Origin: Montifringilla adamsi
Taxonomy: Eukaryota; Chordata; Aves; Passeriformes; Passeridae
Reading direction: 5' to 3'
Length of the DNA: 64,000 bases
Assembly: GCA_017590115.1 (NCBI GenBank)
Contig: JAGGNK010011225.1
Coordinates: forward strand, 621,387 to 685,386
The notes under the pieces were generated by a model. The model made no database searches and was not told the DNA's origin. It was given only the letters and a program-made list of their open reading frames with translations. Positions 1 through 13,665 of this stretch are shown piece by piece. The position numbers were made by a program, and so were the translations under genes. Numbering within the stretch: the stretch's first letter is position 1; every line of letters starts with the position of its first letter.

Positions 1-720
1 GGCTCCTCAGTTCTCATTGCTCTGCCTTGGGAAGTCACTGCTCCTCTTGGGAACTTCTCCATCACTGGCAGTTCACATCTGTGCAAATTGCAGCTATCAG
101 GAAAACTGAAGGAAATTGTTTTGATGGATCTCTCATAATTTAAGCATGTAACAAAGATCAAAATGTGCCTTGGAGTTATGTTTCACATGTGATTTTAGTG
201 TTTTAAGACACTCAGTTCTTTTTTTTTTTACATTTTTGGACTCATATAGAACTTTTCTGGTAAAACCCCCTCATAAAATTACTTAGAAGTCTTGCAAAAC
301 TCAGAAAAAAAAAAAGCATTATTATATACTCATTCTATCTTCATGAAGATAAAAGAAGGCTTGTACAAATGCAATTCCAAAACAAACTAGATTTACTATT
401 TTTAAGGAAAAAATTGTAGGGCATAATAATAGAGGTGCTGTTCTATCAGACTGAAGATGCTGTTGACTCTGTGCATGAATTTATCAACTTTTAATCCTTT
501 TAAACGGTATGTCACTGTCCCTCAGAGTATGTCATATCCCTTACCCAGCATCATTGCCATTATCTTCTCTGCTTGCACCAATATCTGTTGAAACACACAG
601 GACTTCAGCACTTATCAGAAGTGCAGAGAGTCTATGACAGAAAAAAGGTCTACTGCAACCTAGTGTTCTGCTCAGGTTATTGAATTAAGTCTATTGAATT
701 ATTGAAGTTTTGACTATACT

Positions 721-862
721 GTCCTTGGAGGTACTTAAAGGATGTGCAAACATGGTGCTTAGGGCCATGGTTTCATGGTGGATTTGGCAGTGTTAGGTTA
801 ATGGTTGAACTCGATGACATTAAGGGCCTGTTTCAACCTAAATGCTTTTAGGATTCTAATTA
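721..862 (+). repeat. CR1 LINE 3' tail, old fragment
   Basis: This about 140-bp segment follows the CR1 3' untranslated end. It has a TGGTGCTTAGGGCCATGGTT-like block, then TGGCAGTGTTAGGTTAATGG, a GGTTGAACTCGATGA block and TTTCAACCTAAATG, and ends in a decayed ATTCTAAT where CR1 carries its short ATTCTRTG repeats. CR1 elements are the dominant bird LINE, usually 5'-truncated on insertion, as here. It is well diverged and has no coding capacity. Confidence 0.85.
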
Positions 863-3045
863 TCTTTAATTTTAGATTACAGTAATGGTTTAAGGATTTA
901 CGGGAGTGTGGTTAACTTAAAGCACAAATATTACCTCAAGTCATAACTCCTAGGCTCCTCCAAGTACTTCCTTCTATTTTTCTTTTTAAAAAAACCCTAT
1001 ACTAGAAATTCAAAACTGCCAAACAAAATTGAAAACATCTCTCATCCAGACTTGACACTCAAATTCTTATTCTCCATATAAGCACACAGCTCTCACTAAA
1101 TCAGAGAGCTGCATCCAAAAGCTGAATTTGATTCAAGCATAGTCTAGTAAGAGCACCATATGACTAGTCTAGTATGACTTCTGTCCTACTTTTTTTCCTC
1201 AGCCTTAGCTCCTTAGACCTTGCAGCAAGGTCAAGGCCTTTGCCCGCTCAGACTGAACACTTGGCCTGTGCTTTCAGACCACAAGAACAATATCTAGCTT
1301 TCATCTAATTATGGAAACCTCTAAATACTGATCTGAATCCATAAGCAGCCAAATATGGACCCAAGTACACAATTAGACTCTACAGTAAACGAGGCTGGAT
1401 GACCTTTTGACAACCTTCTCATTTGATCTCAGGGACAGACAGCACAGGACCCCCCCAGGCGGAACTCCTCATACCAGAGGGCCAGCAAAGTCATCCCTGA
1501 ACCTCATAGCCTACTTATTCATTATATCTTTAAAATAATTAAGCCTTGGTCTAAACAAGCTGCTTTTTTTCCCCTCACCTTCCCGACAGCACTGGCTAAA
1601 TTATCAGAAAACATGAAGGCTACCATGGCATTTCATGTGTTGCTTTCTCATTCTGTGCAAAGAACAGATGATCTCAAAATTATATCCAAAGAATTTTCAA
1701 AATTACAATAATATTTATATTAATCCTCATCAGTTATGGATATTTTTGTTGCCTTTAACCCACTCCTATCTGGTTTTGAGTATTTAGGTAACATGCAGCA
1801 TACCGCAGTCTTGTAACTGAGACAGAAAATTTTAACATCAGTGTTATCCAGTGAAGTTCTTCATCCTTGTGGATCCTTGTGGAAAAAAAGGAAGAGGGAA
1901 GAAAGAAGAAAAGGAAAACAAGCCTATTTCCACAGTGGGGGGTGAGAGGGAAAGTCCCTCAAACACAGTTTCTTTAGATGTCCATAATAATTAAAAGGAA
2001 CACTGGAGAATAAATTTAGTTTTAAGAGCTGTTAAATAAGGAGGATCAAAAGCTATTTTCTAAGCTAGTCTTTTTAAAAAGTAACCCTTGAGAGAAGCCC
2101 TGGCTACTGTTAGCTTCCAGTCCATAGGTTATATGCTGACACAAGGGAACACTTTGGGAAAGGTACAGTCAAACAGCCCTAGTTCAGGGGACCTGCGTAG
2201 AAACAAACAGTCATTCCTTAACACTCAACAATAAATTCTCTGGATTTCTCAGCATTGTATGTAAAAGCCACACTTACCTTCTCTTCACTTGCCCGTTAAA
2301 TTAACTAAAATTTTCATTACTAATATTTAATAATTTTTTTGGCAGCTCAGTCTGACTTGAAACACGTCAAAACCCCTAAGCAGAAATTCATAACTAGGAA
2401 ACATTAGAGTGAAACAATGCAGACTTTTGGAAAAAGGAAAATAATATCCTCAAGAAATGACTTGTACCTGGAACTCACTGAAGCACCTACAGCTCTTAAA
2501 CATACATGTATTTCCAGCCTATTTTCCCTCCAAAGTACAAAGCTATTTCTTTATGAGCACATGCAAACAAGTTGATATGAAACACTGGGAAATTGCTCAG
2601 TAAAGATGATGGACAGTTTCATGTAGGTGAGTCCGCAAAGCAAAGGAGGCAGTGCCGTGCCTAAGGCTGCCACTTACTGTCACAAGCCCTGCAAGCCGAG
2701 CGGAAAGAGTAAATGACTCCAAAGGTGCTGGAGAAATGCCAGAATATGGAACTTAGGAGAAATCCCATCTATTTATGATTTAGGTAAAATGCAATGAAAA
2801 TAAGGACAATATTCCACTCCAAAAGGATCTGAAAAGAACAAGGACACCAGAGCAGGAAGGCACAAAATCTCTAAAAAAAGACTACTTTTTACTTCTCAAA
2901 TCTCCACTATTTAATACTAATCTTAGAGCTTACAGGACCCACCTCTGTGCTAAGTGTGATGTTCCTTCAGTAAAATTTATTCACCTATTTACCAGTACTC
3001 CGGGTTTAGTAAAATGCAGCACTGCAATAGGTACGCACAACTGCC

Positions 3046-3093
3046 ACAAAAAAACCCCCAAAAACCCACAACCAAAAAACAACAAAACAACCT
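3046..3093. repeat. A/C-rich simple tract
   Basis: Runs of A broken by CCCCC, CCC and single C bases form a low-complexity stretch with no tandem unit. Confidence 0.9.
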
Positions 3094-4159
3094 AACCAAT
3101 CACTTTGATCTTCCAAAAATAACATACCAGAAACACTCTTACATGATGTAATTGACGCTTCTTTTCAGCACCCTCCTCAATGTATTCAGATAAGATTGTC
3201 AGGCTATACCGTACTTCCAAATCTATCTTTATCTCATTGCACATGCAGACCTATTGAGAAAGTACATGCTGCCTCCTGGAACTGCAAACCAACAGACATA
3301 ATTTTGGAGTTGTAACAAGCTTTGAAACTCCTGAAACACAATCAAGACCAAAACTGAAATGAAGCCCACGTCACACAGAAAAAATGGTATTATTGTAAAG
3401 GATACTAGGATACATTACCCAGAGAGAAACTTCAGCTTCACACAGTAGCAATATAGGGGAAAAAAACACCTTATTTCTGAAGTTATCAATCCCTAAAAGC
3501 ACCTTCCTAAAAGAATGTTTTTGCCTTTATGGCATACTTCTACATAGTTAGTTTTTGTTATTGTTAATGTTGTTTTGTTGCTTTGTTATATTCATTTTGA
3601 ACAAGCTGTAATCACTTGTCAATAACAATGCAACAAGATGAGTTTGCAGTTGCACTTGTATGATTCCATGGACATTGACACTAAGTCCCCGTTTTATCAT
3701 TCATTGAATTCTCATGAAAATTTCTAATTTTAGATCACGGAAACCAAGCTCTTGAAAGCCACCACAAGAAAGAGACCATTTCATCTCCTTGAATGCTGGA
3801 TTAATTAGGGTATGGGAAGGGAAGGACAATGGGAAGGCTGATAGACTGAGGGCCAGACTGTCCCATATAGCACTTTTATTTTCCTTCCAGTCTGAATTTT
3901 CTGAGATCATCTATGGCCAGTTTTCTCCCAGCAACTTTTAATTACATGTTTCTGTGTCCTTGTCTTCTATTTAAGTACTTTTATGTGACTGTACAGCTAC
4001 TGACATAGAGCATAATTCCTGTAGTTAGTTTCTTTTTGGTTTGTTTCTTTTACATGTCCAAACCTGGTCTTCAATGTCTTCGCATGAAGCCCCACTTACT
4101 ATTTGAATCCTTGCTTTCCATAATTCAGCATTTCTGGTTCTTACAAAATCCTTCTACTT

Positions 4160-4200
4160 ATTTTTGTTGTTGTTTGTTTTTTTTTTTTTGTTTTTTTTTT
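4160..4200. repeat. T-rich tract
   Basis: About 40 bases of T with scattered G (TTGTTGTTGTTTG, then T runs). On the FHOD3 strand this is A-rich. Confidence 0.9.
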
Positions 4201-5285
4201 GCCCCTCAATGCGTAGCTTGAGTTTTAGCAGTTAAATACATCAAAGTGACATTTTTAAATACAGCTATATACGTCAGTCTAAGAAAATTCAAATGAGCAA
4301 TCTACCACAACTATGCATTCGTAAGCAGCCTCCATTTACTATGAGATCATGCAGCAGCAAAGATCCCTTGGAGTGACTGTTCTCCCCTCAAAATACTGAA
4401 GAAACTCTCCAAACTTACAGCCTAGGTTCCCTGGCTAGATGAAAAACACAGGCATCCATTTGGCCCACAATAGAGGAAATCAGCTTTCTAATCACATAGC
4501 ACACCTTTTCCAAATCCCTCTCCAAGCCCTACCTTTGCCAGTTATCTTTTAAGTGCAAAGAGCAGAACATTAACCTCTCATTACCTGTTTAACTCCAAAA
4601 TGCCAGATAGCTTAAAATTGTTTCCAGCCAACTGACCCCTTAAGTTATTACTTTCTCCTGGTTTATTCCATAAAGACTGCATGATATCCACAGATACCAA
4701 TGATACTGCATTCTGCTGCACCACGATGGAAAGAAAAGAAATAAGAAAATAAGAAAACACATCTCCCAACAGGGTGATGGAGCAGGCTGGGTGCTGCCCC
4801 TGCCTGTTTCCCTGGTACTTTTCAATTGTCTAAGCAGCATGGAGAAAACCCTCCATCACTACAAGAAAGGAGAGAAACACAGCTCCCAGAGAAAACACAG
4901 CTCCCAGAGCTACTCCTGCTGCGTTCAACCTGTCCCAGCAGCTGCTTTGTAAAATATGACCACACTCCAAGAAGTTACTTTGTTCTGTGCCCTCTGACAC
5001 AGATATCCAGTAAAGGCTTTAGAATGCCTTTTCTTTCTTACAATTAGAGATTTGCAGTGTAATCTACAAGAAAAGGTGAACAACAGGGAGAATATCACAA
5101 TTCCAAATATTAAAACTTATTCTGCTCAGTGGCGAGTATTAATCTTCCCTTAACTTTCTTGCATAAAATGAAAGAATTGGGACCAAACTTAGAAGCAAGT
5201 TCAAAGACACTTTACACAGCAAGTTGCTGCAGATCTGTGAGAGCTTCCAAGCAATAAAAACAACTTTTGGATGCATTTCCTTTAC

Positions 5286-5391
5286 CTCTCAGGATGTAGT
5301 TCTGATAATTCTGGTCAGCTTCTGCTCCCACTTTGATTAAGCAAGTCAGACCTTCAGCAACAACAAACTCATGAACCAAGTCCTTGTCATC
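5286..5391 (-). CDS. FHOD3: FHOD3 internal coding exon, FH3 armadillo region (106 bp)
   Basis: The minus strand encodes 35 full codons plus one base: it opens [17 protein letters not shown], continues [10 protein letters not shown] and ends NYQNYILR plus G. This is essentially identical to vertebrate FHOD3 near residues 136-170, within the FH3 armadillo repeats that take part in autoinhibition and targeting. The acceptor is TTTCTTTCTCCTGTGACAG just upstream and the donor is GTAAAG (complement of 5280-5285). The exon enters in phase 0 and leaves in phase 1, as expected before the family's next exon, which completes an Ala codon and continues LGQIMLYVDG. That exon is not in the window. Intact splice sites and frame argue against a pseudogene. 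It is probably exon 5 of the gene. Confidence 0.95.
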
Positions 5392-5596
5392 CTGTCACAG
5401 GAGAAAGAAAAGCTGAGTTAGATTTTTAAAAGACAAAGAAACAGATGATATCATAATGTAAAAAACAAATGCATTCCTGCAACACTGATTTTATGTTTCA
5501 CAAGTTGTAAACAAGTTGATATGAAAGTTGTTATATAGAGGACCAAAACCAGAATTTTGAGTTTTAAAATCAAAATTAAATACATCAGTGAAAAGC

Positions 5597-5614
5597 AAAA
5601 AAAAAAAAAAAAAA
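5597..5614. repeat. A18 mononucleotide run
   Basis: Eighteen consecutive A bases lie about 200 bp from the exon at 5286-5391, in its upstream intron. There is no retroposon body beside it that I recognise. Confidence 0.97.
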
Positions 5615-8600
5615 GCTTCAACCTTTCAGTCAACTACAGAAAATTAAAATCTGCAAAATATGACTTTTCTTTTTTTTTCATTGAAAGCTTGCAGACACTG
5701 TCCACAATATTAAATCTCTCATACCACATAAACAAATATACTAAAAGTCTAGTGTCAGGATCAACAAGAGAACACCATCTCTATTCCTTAGCATAATTCC
5801 AATTTCAGTATTTTAGCTGTGTACAGCAAACCATTAAAACTGGTTTTATTGCAATGTAACATTATATTTATTACCTTAACATAATATTAATTCATTATAT
5901 TTAGAATGGGAAAGTAAAGTGTTAAAGATAAGAGCACTAGTAGACAATACACCGACACTGAGATGGAAAACAGCAAATACAAGAGAAAATTTCACAGGAG
6001 TTTATGCTTGCTAAAGTGGCTCCCTGTTTTTTCATCATCATTCCTTTCCTCAGGGTAGCAGAATGATCCCAATGATACAGCGACACCAGGGAGTGGAGGG
6101 GTGTCCTGGGCCTTACATGCATAACTACTGTGCCAAGGCACTACGGAGCACCACATCTAAAGCCTGTCTGCTCTTACAGAAGGCTCATGCAAGTAAGACA
6201 AGTAAGAAGCTACTAAGAGCTGGATTAAACAGCCCTTAATGAATTAGCCATGCAAATTAGGCACAAGACCAATTAAAGATAATTAATGGGAGAGAATAAC
6301 TCTGCAGACAATCCCAGTTGCCAACTGCCTTCTTTTAAACAATCTTAATTTATGCTTTCATACACAACAGTGTAACAGACAAATTCCAGCTTTCCAATAA
6401 TGCAGTTCCAAGAACCCAAGATCCATACAGTAAATTTGTTGAGAGTGATTTTTGAATTAATGGCAAATGCTTAGCAAACTGCCAAGAGAAATCAAATAAC
6501 CAAGTCCCTTTTAGTGAGACATTTCACATACTGCAAGTTTCTTTCAGCTGGATGGTTTATTACGAATTTCCTTCTTTCACCAGAGATAATTTAGATAATT
6601 CTGATAGTCTGACCAAAGGGGATATTAATAATTGGAAGATGACCTATCAGTTTGTGAGAAGTTTAGAAATTATGAGAAAAATAATGCATTTCATGTTGTA
6701 GCTAGTCCAATTTGTTAAAGCAATTTGAAAAATATTATACAGTACAGATACACAAATTTATCACATGATAAAGGTGATTTATCCTTTAAATAAAGTATGA
6801 AAGTACACAAAGTGGAAGCATGCAATCATACCCCACATCCTGGTGAAAGGATATCATAAAAGCCCAAAATATAAAAGATAAAATTCACCCCAGCATATGC
6901 ACCTTTGAGCTAAAAATTCTTCTTATTTCTTAGTCTCAATTGTTTACCTTTTAGGAGTGCTATTTTTTTTTTCCGTAACTAGATAGAAGCCTTAATAGTG
7001 TTTTCTGGAAAGCTAAGAAGATTACAAACTCACATGTCAGACAGAGGCACTACAGATGCAAGCCCACAATTTTATGAAGACAAATTTCCTCTATTAATTT
7101 TCACCACTAGGTGAGTGGTCCCTCCCCTGTATCCCTTTATTATACAGTGTTTTTTAACACAAAGATACCTGAATAATTTCTTCTTCTTAAAGAATTTTGA
7201 AACCTGTTTCTTTTAAAACTCAAGAGAGGAAACATATCCATACAATCTCCTGACTATCTTAATGTTAAATATATTAAGGTTTCAGGTAAACTAAGGCTAT
7301 GTGTCATGGTAACATGTTGTCTAATTTAAGAAAAAATATATATATAACAAATCTAATTATTGAGTGAAACAATCACAATTTTTTTTTAGATAGTAATGTT
7401 ATCCTAGTTCAAAAACATTTCCTTTTTCTTATAATGTCTTTTCTTGATACTTGAGCATAAATTTTGATTTTGCATTAAGTGTGTTTGCATAGTCCTTGAA
7501 TTGAGGAAAAAAAGGAATCTATTCTGCCTTGACACATAGTGAAATAAAGAACATTGGAAAAACAGGAAAATGTAATAATAACTGTAGTCTGCAGATTCTG
7601 ACTTTTATTAATAGACCTAAAATGTCTGTTTGGGAAAAATAAAGGATATTTGGATGAATGGAAAAAAAAAAAAGTCCATGTAGCAGAGAAGTTGACAATA
7701 CTTCAGTCTTAGAGTCTTCCAGATTGAACCCCAAAAACAAAATAAAATTTTTAATACCATCTAGCAATTAAGGGCTGCTGACATTCACTGAAAGATCAAC
7801 ACTGAGACACCCACTGTAACTTTAGGATGTTTTCCCATAATCTTAAATAGTGAATACATTTCAGTGCATCACCTGAGGAAAATTAGAAATTAACATTTGA
7901 TTGTCAAAATAAAGCAAGCTAAAAATCTGGTGTTTATATTGAAGGTATTTATTTATTTGTCTAATCAGTTATTTAATTATTATTTTCTTATATGGACCTT
8001 TCCAAAGCAAATTTTGAGGTCTGTCTTCTGGGACTTTTTCAAAGCGACCAAGTCATAGAGTTACCCTAAACTGGAAGGAGATATATTGCAGGGGAACAGC
8101 AGAGGAAATAGAGGGGATGAGGAACTCCGACCAGACTGCTTTTGGAAAGCACTGAATAAACAAATCAAATCTGAATTTTAAAAAAGGCTTTTAAGGTACT
8201 TCTCCTTTCCCAAATAAAAGGGAAAAAGAAAGTGTAATGACGTAGAGTACAAACACATCATGCCTTAGACATAAATCTCAACTCAGTACATTATCTATCC
8301 CAACATGTATATACGATGAGAGGAAAGAAGCAAACATCTGGAATGTGCAGAGAAAGATGAAAGGCATGCAAGCCCATACGTTCCACATTGAAAGGAGAAT
8401 GTTTACATCAATTTTGGTCTAGGATAATCTTTTCAGGCCTATTAACTCACTGACTTGCCAAGTTAGGTGACCTCAAGAGTAAAGGCTACTCTCTAGCAGT
8501 GGTTAAGAGGTTCAGGTTACCAGGAAAAGAGCATTCATTGTTCAGAATATATGGCATGAGCGTGACAATGATACCTACAAGTACATGCCACACATGCATG

Positions 8601-10670
8601 ACAGCACAGCAGCTAGAAGGAGGCCAGGAAATGTTGCCATTTGCTATGGAAATGGACTCCTCTGCTAATATTGCAAAGATTTATGAGCCCTTAATCAGCA
8701 GGCATTAAGGCACTGATGAGAAAAGCAGCAAAACAGGCAAAGCTCTCTAAGCTCCTGCAACCATAAACATTGTGCAGTGACACAAAGGCTGGCTACTTAA
8801 AGTCTTTATGGAAAGGTACCATTGGCCTCATCAGATGAGCAGATTTTGCTCATTTATTTACTGACTTCAATTAGATCATGTCTCTTCCTTTTTTAGGCTT
8901 CTCAAAGAAGATAATGTATGTCTGCAATAGATGTCTATTTTCATCTAAAGTATAATAGAAAAGACACTAAATATACTCAAAGTGGTGACTTTAAAACTTG
9001 CTTACGTGGTTGACAAAGTGCACAAACCATACTTTTTTACCTCTATAACTCAGCCTAGAAACTAAAAAGACCCCACAAACGCTGTGATCAAGCGGTCTTT
9101 ACCATGGGCTCCTGTGCCACTGGCAGAAGTAGTGGGGGACATTGTCTTCCTTCCCACACATTTGTACCATTTGAGATATTTTCTAATGCAGTTTTGCAGG
9201 GTCTTACCTGAAGATGGGGACTGAAGATGTTTTTCTAAGGAACAGCACTTTGCAAGAACATGTTTTATCTGATGTGCAGCTTCCATGTGCAAAGATAAAT
9301 TGTTTATGTACTGTTAAAGATAACTTTTTCTGAAGCCTGCTATTTCTGTGGGCCATATGGTTGAAAGCTTTTACCCAAAGCGTCATTATTTTTATGCCAC
9401 AAGAAAGTTGCTTCATTTCCTAATAAGAATTGAGGTTTTGGAATATAGTTTCTTGAGGGTATTTTTTTTTGTAATCTAACAAGCACTGTTGAAAGCTTCA
9501 TTCCAAGTACTTGGAAAAACTGGATTCGAAAGTGAATATTCACACTTGGATATGCACATATGTATTTCTTTCTTACGTGGCTAACAGCTGTGCAGAATAC
9601 TGTCTTTCCAAGGAATCATAAAACAAAACAAGTTGCTTGTCTATAAGATTTTCACCAAGAAGAATCTCATTTTTATGTTTTGAGCTCCCCCCCCTTCCTT
9701 TAATAAGCTAACCCATTGTTTCTGTGTGCTTAAGCATTCCCATATTTAATTCTATCTTGTACAATTCTCTTCTGTTTCTGTTACAGAGTTAAAGACTGCA
9801 CATTTTATAATGTTCATTTCTTTAAATAAGGAAAACCATGCATTTCCCATGGTTTCCAGGTTCCCCGGTCTGTGCTCTCCACATGACACTGAGATTACTG
9901 AGAGAGCCAGCAATCACATTCTGTACTGACCAGACCTTCCAAAATGCAAAAGTTGCTGCAATCCAGCCTAAAAGTGAGAGCAGCACAGGCAGACAGAGTA
10001 GCAGTCACAGACAGAAGAATCTCCTCGCTAAGCTTTGCCTGTGGGTTTGCAAGAACCAGTGGTTGATGCATTTCACTGCTAGAGGAAAAGCTTCCCTTTT
10101 CGCTCTGTCATTCAACAGCATCCCTATTAAGAGAGATTTAAACTCTGATTATCAGGTCAGCTCTGGTTTTGTCTGTAGACCAAAAATTGTAGCTTCACAA
10201 AGATATACTGCATTCACAGTCTGACACTGTGATAATTCACCTAGACAAAAGATAAGATGAATATTGTCAATTCACTGGGCACCATGCATATGAGAAAAAT
10301 ATATACCGACTTAAAGAGGAGGAGAAACCTCCTCTGCTGCCTGAAATCTTTTGGGACAAGATGATGGCAGCATATCAATACAGAATCCTACGAGCAGAAA
10401 GGGCACAGCTCATTCAGATACTACCTGGCCTGGCTCCTGAAGTAAATATCCCTACTTTTCAAGAGGGAGAGCTAATGAAATTTTATTCATTCCTATGTTC
10501 ATCTATGAAACAGTATCATGGCAGAGTGCACTGTCCCTAGTCCACATTATTATGTCAGAGCAAGGTCTCCTTGGAAAGCTCTCTTCCTCAGATTCCCTGC
10601 CAAGAGTTCACACTGCACACCAAGAAAACAGAACTGAAACAGAAACCCCAAATGATTAAGCATAATGTGG

Positions 10671-10703
10671 AAAAAAAAAAAAAAACCAAAAAAAAAAAAA
10701 AAA
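10671..10703. repeat. A-rich run, A15-CC-A16
   Basis: Two long A runs separated by CC, followed by CCCAAGG. No adjoining retroposon was recognised. Confidence 0.97.
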
Positions 10704-12071
10704 CCCAAGGAAAAATACATTGATCAATAAAATGCCAGTGCACTTTAGCAGTCTGAAAAACATAAAAGATGGCTGCACTCTTTAGAAGTTAAAGCACATT
10801 TTTTCAAACAGCCCTCATCTCCCCCCCTCTTTTTTATTTTTAATCTCCTGCAAAGTCAAGATAGGATCACAAAGTTCAGCTGGTTTTAGGAGGATTAAGG
10901 TTTAGGGATTAAGCTTCATTCATTTGGGGATGTAAATTAGCGGCAGAGGGACAGCAGCTGACTGGTGAAGAAAGGGAGGAAGGAGGATGCAGGTCAAAGA
11001 GCAAACCATGCACGACTGCAGGCTTTCGCTGGCATAAATCTCAAATGACAATGTATCTGGCACTCCACCACAAGAAAGTAAAATAAAGGGATATTGCCCA
11101 ATATACTTCAAAACCTTTCTCTGTTACTGAGTGCATAAAGTCAGAATGATAAAATCCAGGTTTCTATTAGCAATAGCATCAACAATGAGTAGGTACTTGT
11201 TCCATCCTCCCTATACCAAATAGTACAAGTAGAACAGAAACACAGCTTTTTTTTTTCCTAAGCATTCCTGTGGATCTGGAAGATCCTCACACACACAAGA
11301 AAAAATCCCAAACCAACCCCATACTTTGCTCCTAATTTGACTGCCCTGGGCAGCAGCAGCCATGTGGCAGCAGCACAGACCAGAACATACCTTGATGACC
11401 TGAGAGCCTTCATATCCACAGGCTCCCTGTAAAATTTGAAATGCTCATATGATTCCCCATCCCAGCAGCAATGGAAAATTAACATTCAATTCCTCTCAGC
11501 CACCCTTTCAGCTGCCTACCTCTGCAACCTCAGTGACTGCATTAGAAATATATCAAAACTCAGCCTCCACAATAATGTTTTTAACTCTTGCCACCTGCCT
11601 TCAGTATGCATCACATCTGCTGAAGTTACCAGCAAGATAATTACTCCCACTAACAAGACTAAAATTATGTAGTAATAAAAGTTATGTCATGCTTTATTAG
11701 AAACAGAAATCCAAAAGATTTTACATGGTCCAGCTTTTTTATTGGCTAAGCGACAGGTTGCATTTTGGAGATCAAGATTGGCTTGCAACGTTTGCCATTA
11801 GAAAAACTCACTCTGGCTTGAAAATGAGTAAACATAGTCAGGAAGTGATTGAAGGAGCACAGATTGCCAAGATATAATTTATAGTTGCTTTCCCACACTT
11901 CAAACTGTAGTTCTGTCCTTTGGACTCCAAAATTATTGATATAATTAAAATACTAGATTGCCAATCCAGAAGTGCCTGATATTATCTAATTCAATTGTCA
12001 CTGTTTATTTCAGTCCATTTTAAAAGCCAAGTTATCTATTGCAAATAAATCTGGAAAGAAATCATTCCAAA

Positions 12072-12132
12072 AACATGCACACACGCACATATACACACAT
12101 ATCCATACAATATCTACACACATCCATACATA
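12072..12132. repeat. Imperfect CA/CATA-rich tract
   Basis: Alternating purine-pyrimidine sequence with interrupted CACACA, CATATACACACATAT and CATCCATACA units; a decayed CA microsatellite. Confidence 0.85.
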
Positions 12133-13013
12133 AACTGAAGTCCTACGAGTCTCTCAAGACTGTGTTCCCATTTCAACCTCAATTATTTACGAAGCTACAA
12201 AACAATTCTATGTATGGACTAGATGAGCCAGTGGTTAAGTAGGCAGGTCTTGCACTAAATATGAAGCCTCAGCTCTATTTTGTGTCAGGGCATTACTCCT
12301 AGAAGATGAATCAAACACAGATCTGACAGTCCTCTGCTGTGACAAAGAATTAATTTCTCTCAGACATGTATTTCCACTCTGTGATACTTGGTAACCCAGA
12401 AACTACCCCAAGATAGGTGCTTGGCAGGTTCACTTGCTGTTTTTCTCTGGTCAAATTCCCACCAGCACACCTAGAAGAACAGCTCATTGAGAACAAGATG
12501 CCCTGGACAGGGATGTCCCAAAACTGTTCAGCTGCTAGAAGGTAGTAGCATTTTAGTGGTAAAGGGTCTGCAAGGACCAAGCAGCTGGTTTGTATCTCAA
12601 TGGAAGCTCCTTCTGCTAGCTCTACTTGTTGATCGCAAATGCACTTCACCCACTTTACAGACCTCACCAGCTTTGCCAAGCTTCCATTCCTCTTCCCTCT
12701 AAACTTTTCCCTACACTCCTTCATGCTGTGGTTCCACTGCTCATTTTCTTCTGTTCACCAGTCTTTACACCTTCCCAACTCATTTCATGTACATCTGTCT
12801 AGAAGCATGGACATAACATGACACAAAGACATCAGTATTTTTACATTGTTCCCTTTTTTCCTATTCTTTCATCTATTTACAGGGAGCAACATTTTACAAC
12901 AATAGCGTACACAGAAATTACCATCCCCCACTACTTTCAGTGAGGCAATATACTTAGCCAACCTGCAATGGCTTCTGGTGATGACAACAATGAAAATTTA
13001 TCCCCAGTTCTAT

Positions 13014-13665
13014 TGTTGGAGGGAAGGAATGCCATCCAGAAGGACCTTGACAGGATTGAGAGGTAGGCCAATGCAAACCTCATGGAGTTCAAAGTGACCT
13101 GGGTAATGGCAATTGCAGACACATTTACAGGTGGAGCAGAGAAGCAATTGATAGCAGCCCTGTGGAGAAAACTTGGAGGATCAAATGTGGGGGAAACTTG
13201 GGTTGATGAAAAAATCAACATGAGCCAGAAATGTGCACCGGCAGCCCAGAAAGCCAGTTGTATCCTGGGCGGCATCCAAAGCAGTGTGGCCAGCAGGGTG
13301 TGGGAGGGGATTCCGCCCCTCTGCTCTGCTGACACCCCACCTGGACTGCTGTGCACAGTTCTGGTGTCCCCAACGTGAGAAGCACATGGAACTGTTGGAG
13401 CAAGTGCAGAGGAGGGCCATAAAGTGGATTAGAGGACTGGAGCACTGCTCCTACAGAACCAGGCCAAAAGACTTGGGGCTGGTCAGTCTGGAGAAGAGAA
13501 GGCTCCATGGAGACCTCATAGCAGCCTCCCAGTATCTGAAGAGAGCCTACAGTGAAGTCAGAGAGGGACCCTTCATCAAGAACTGCAGTGCTAAGACGAG
13601 GAGTAATGGGTACAAACTGAAAGAGGAGAAATTTAGGTTAGACCAAGGAGAAAAATCAGCCTACA
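13014..13665 (+). repeat. CR1 LINE fragment, ORF2 C-terminal part, lacking its 3' end
   Basis: The segment begins at GGAGGGAAGGAATGCCATCC and runs through the part of CR1 ORF2 after the reverse-transcriptase core. Recognisable peptides in successive frames are MSQKCAPAAQKAS, then SSVASR, then LLEQVQRRAIKWIRGLEH and SLEKRRLHGDLIAASQYLK. Several indels and stops break the frame, so it is not functional; open frames at 13082-13378 and 13233-13763 are pieces of it. Unlike normal CR1 copies, it stops about where the ORF ends (near GAGAAATTTAGGTTAGACCA) and has no 3' untranslated tail or terminal octamer repeats, which suggests a later deletion or an unrecognisably decayed end. Confidence 0.92.

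Larger units (their letters stand above)
1..5285 (-). other. FHOD3: FHOD3 intron, 3' part not in window
   Basis: This is the intron that follows the exon at 5286-5391; its end lies below base 1. It holds an old CR1 tail at 721-862, an A/C-rich tract at 3046-3093, a T-rich tract at 4160-4200, and an exon-like stretch at 3143-3250 that I do not accept as coding. I searched by eye for the next FHOD3 exon and did not find it. The rest is unremarkable AT-rich sequence. Confidence 0.8.

Noticed and set aside
9838..10224. Open frame of 128 codons on the + strand
   Set aside because: No recognised protein, no splice or promoter context, and located inside an FHOD3 intron in antisense.
12350..12724. 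Open frame of 124 codons on the minus strand
   Set aside because: No recognised family; another frame on the + strand is open over the same bases, which suggests low stop density rather than coding.
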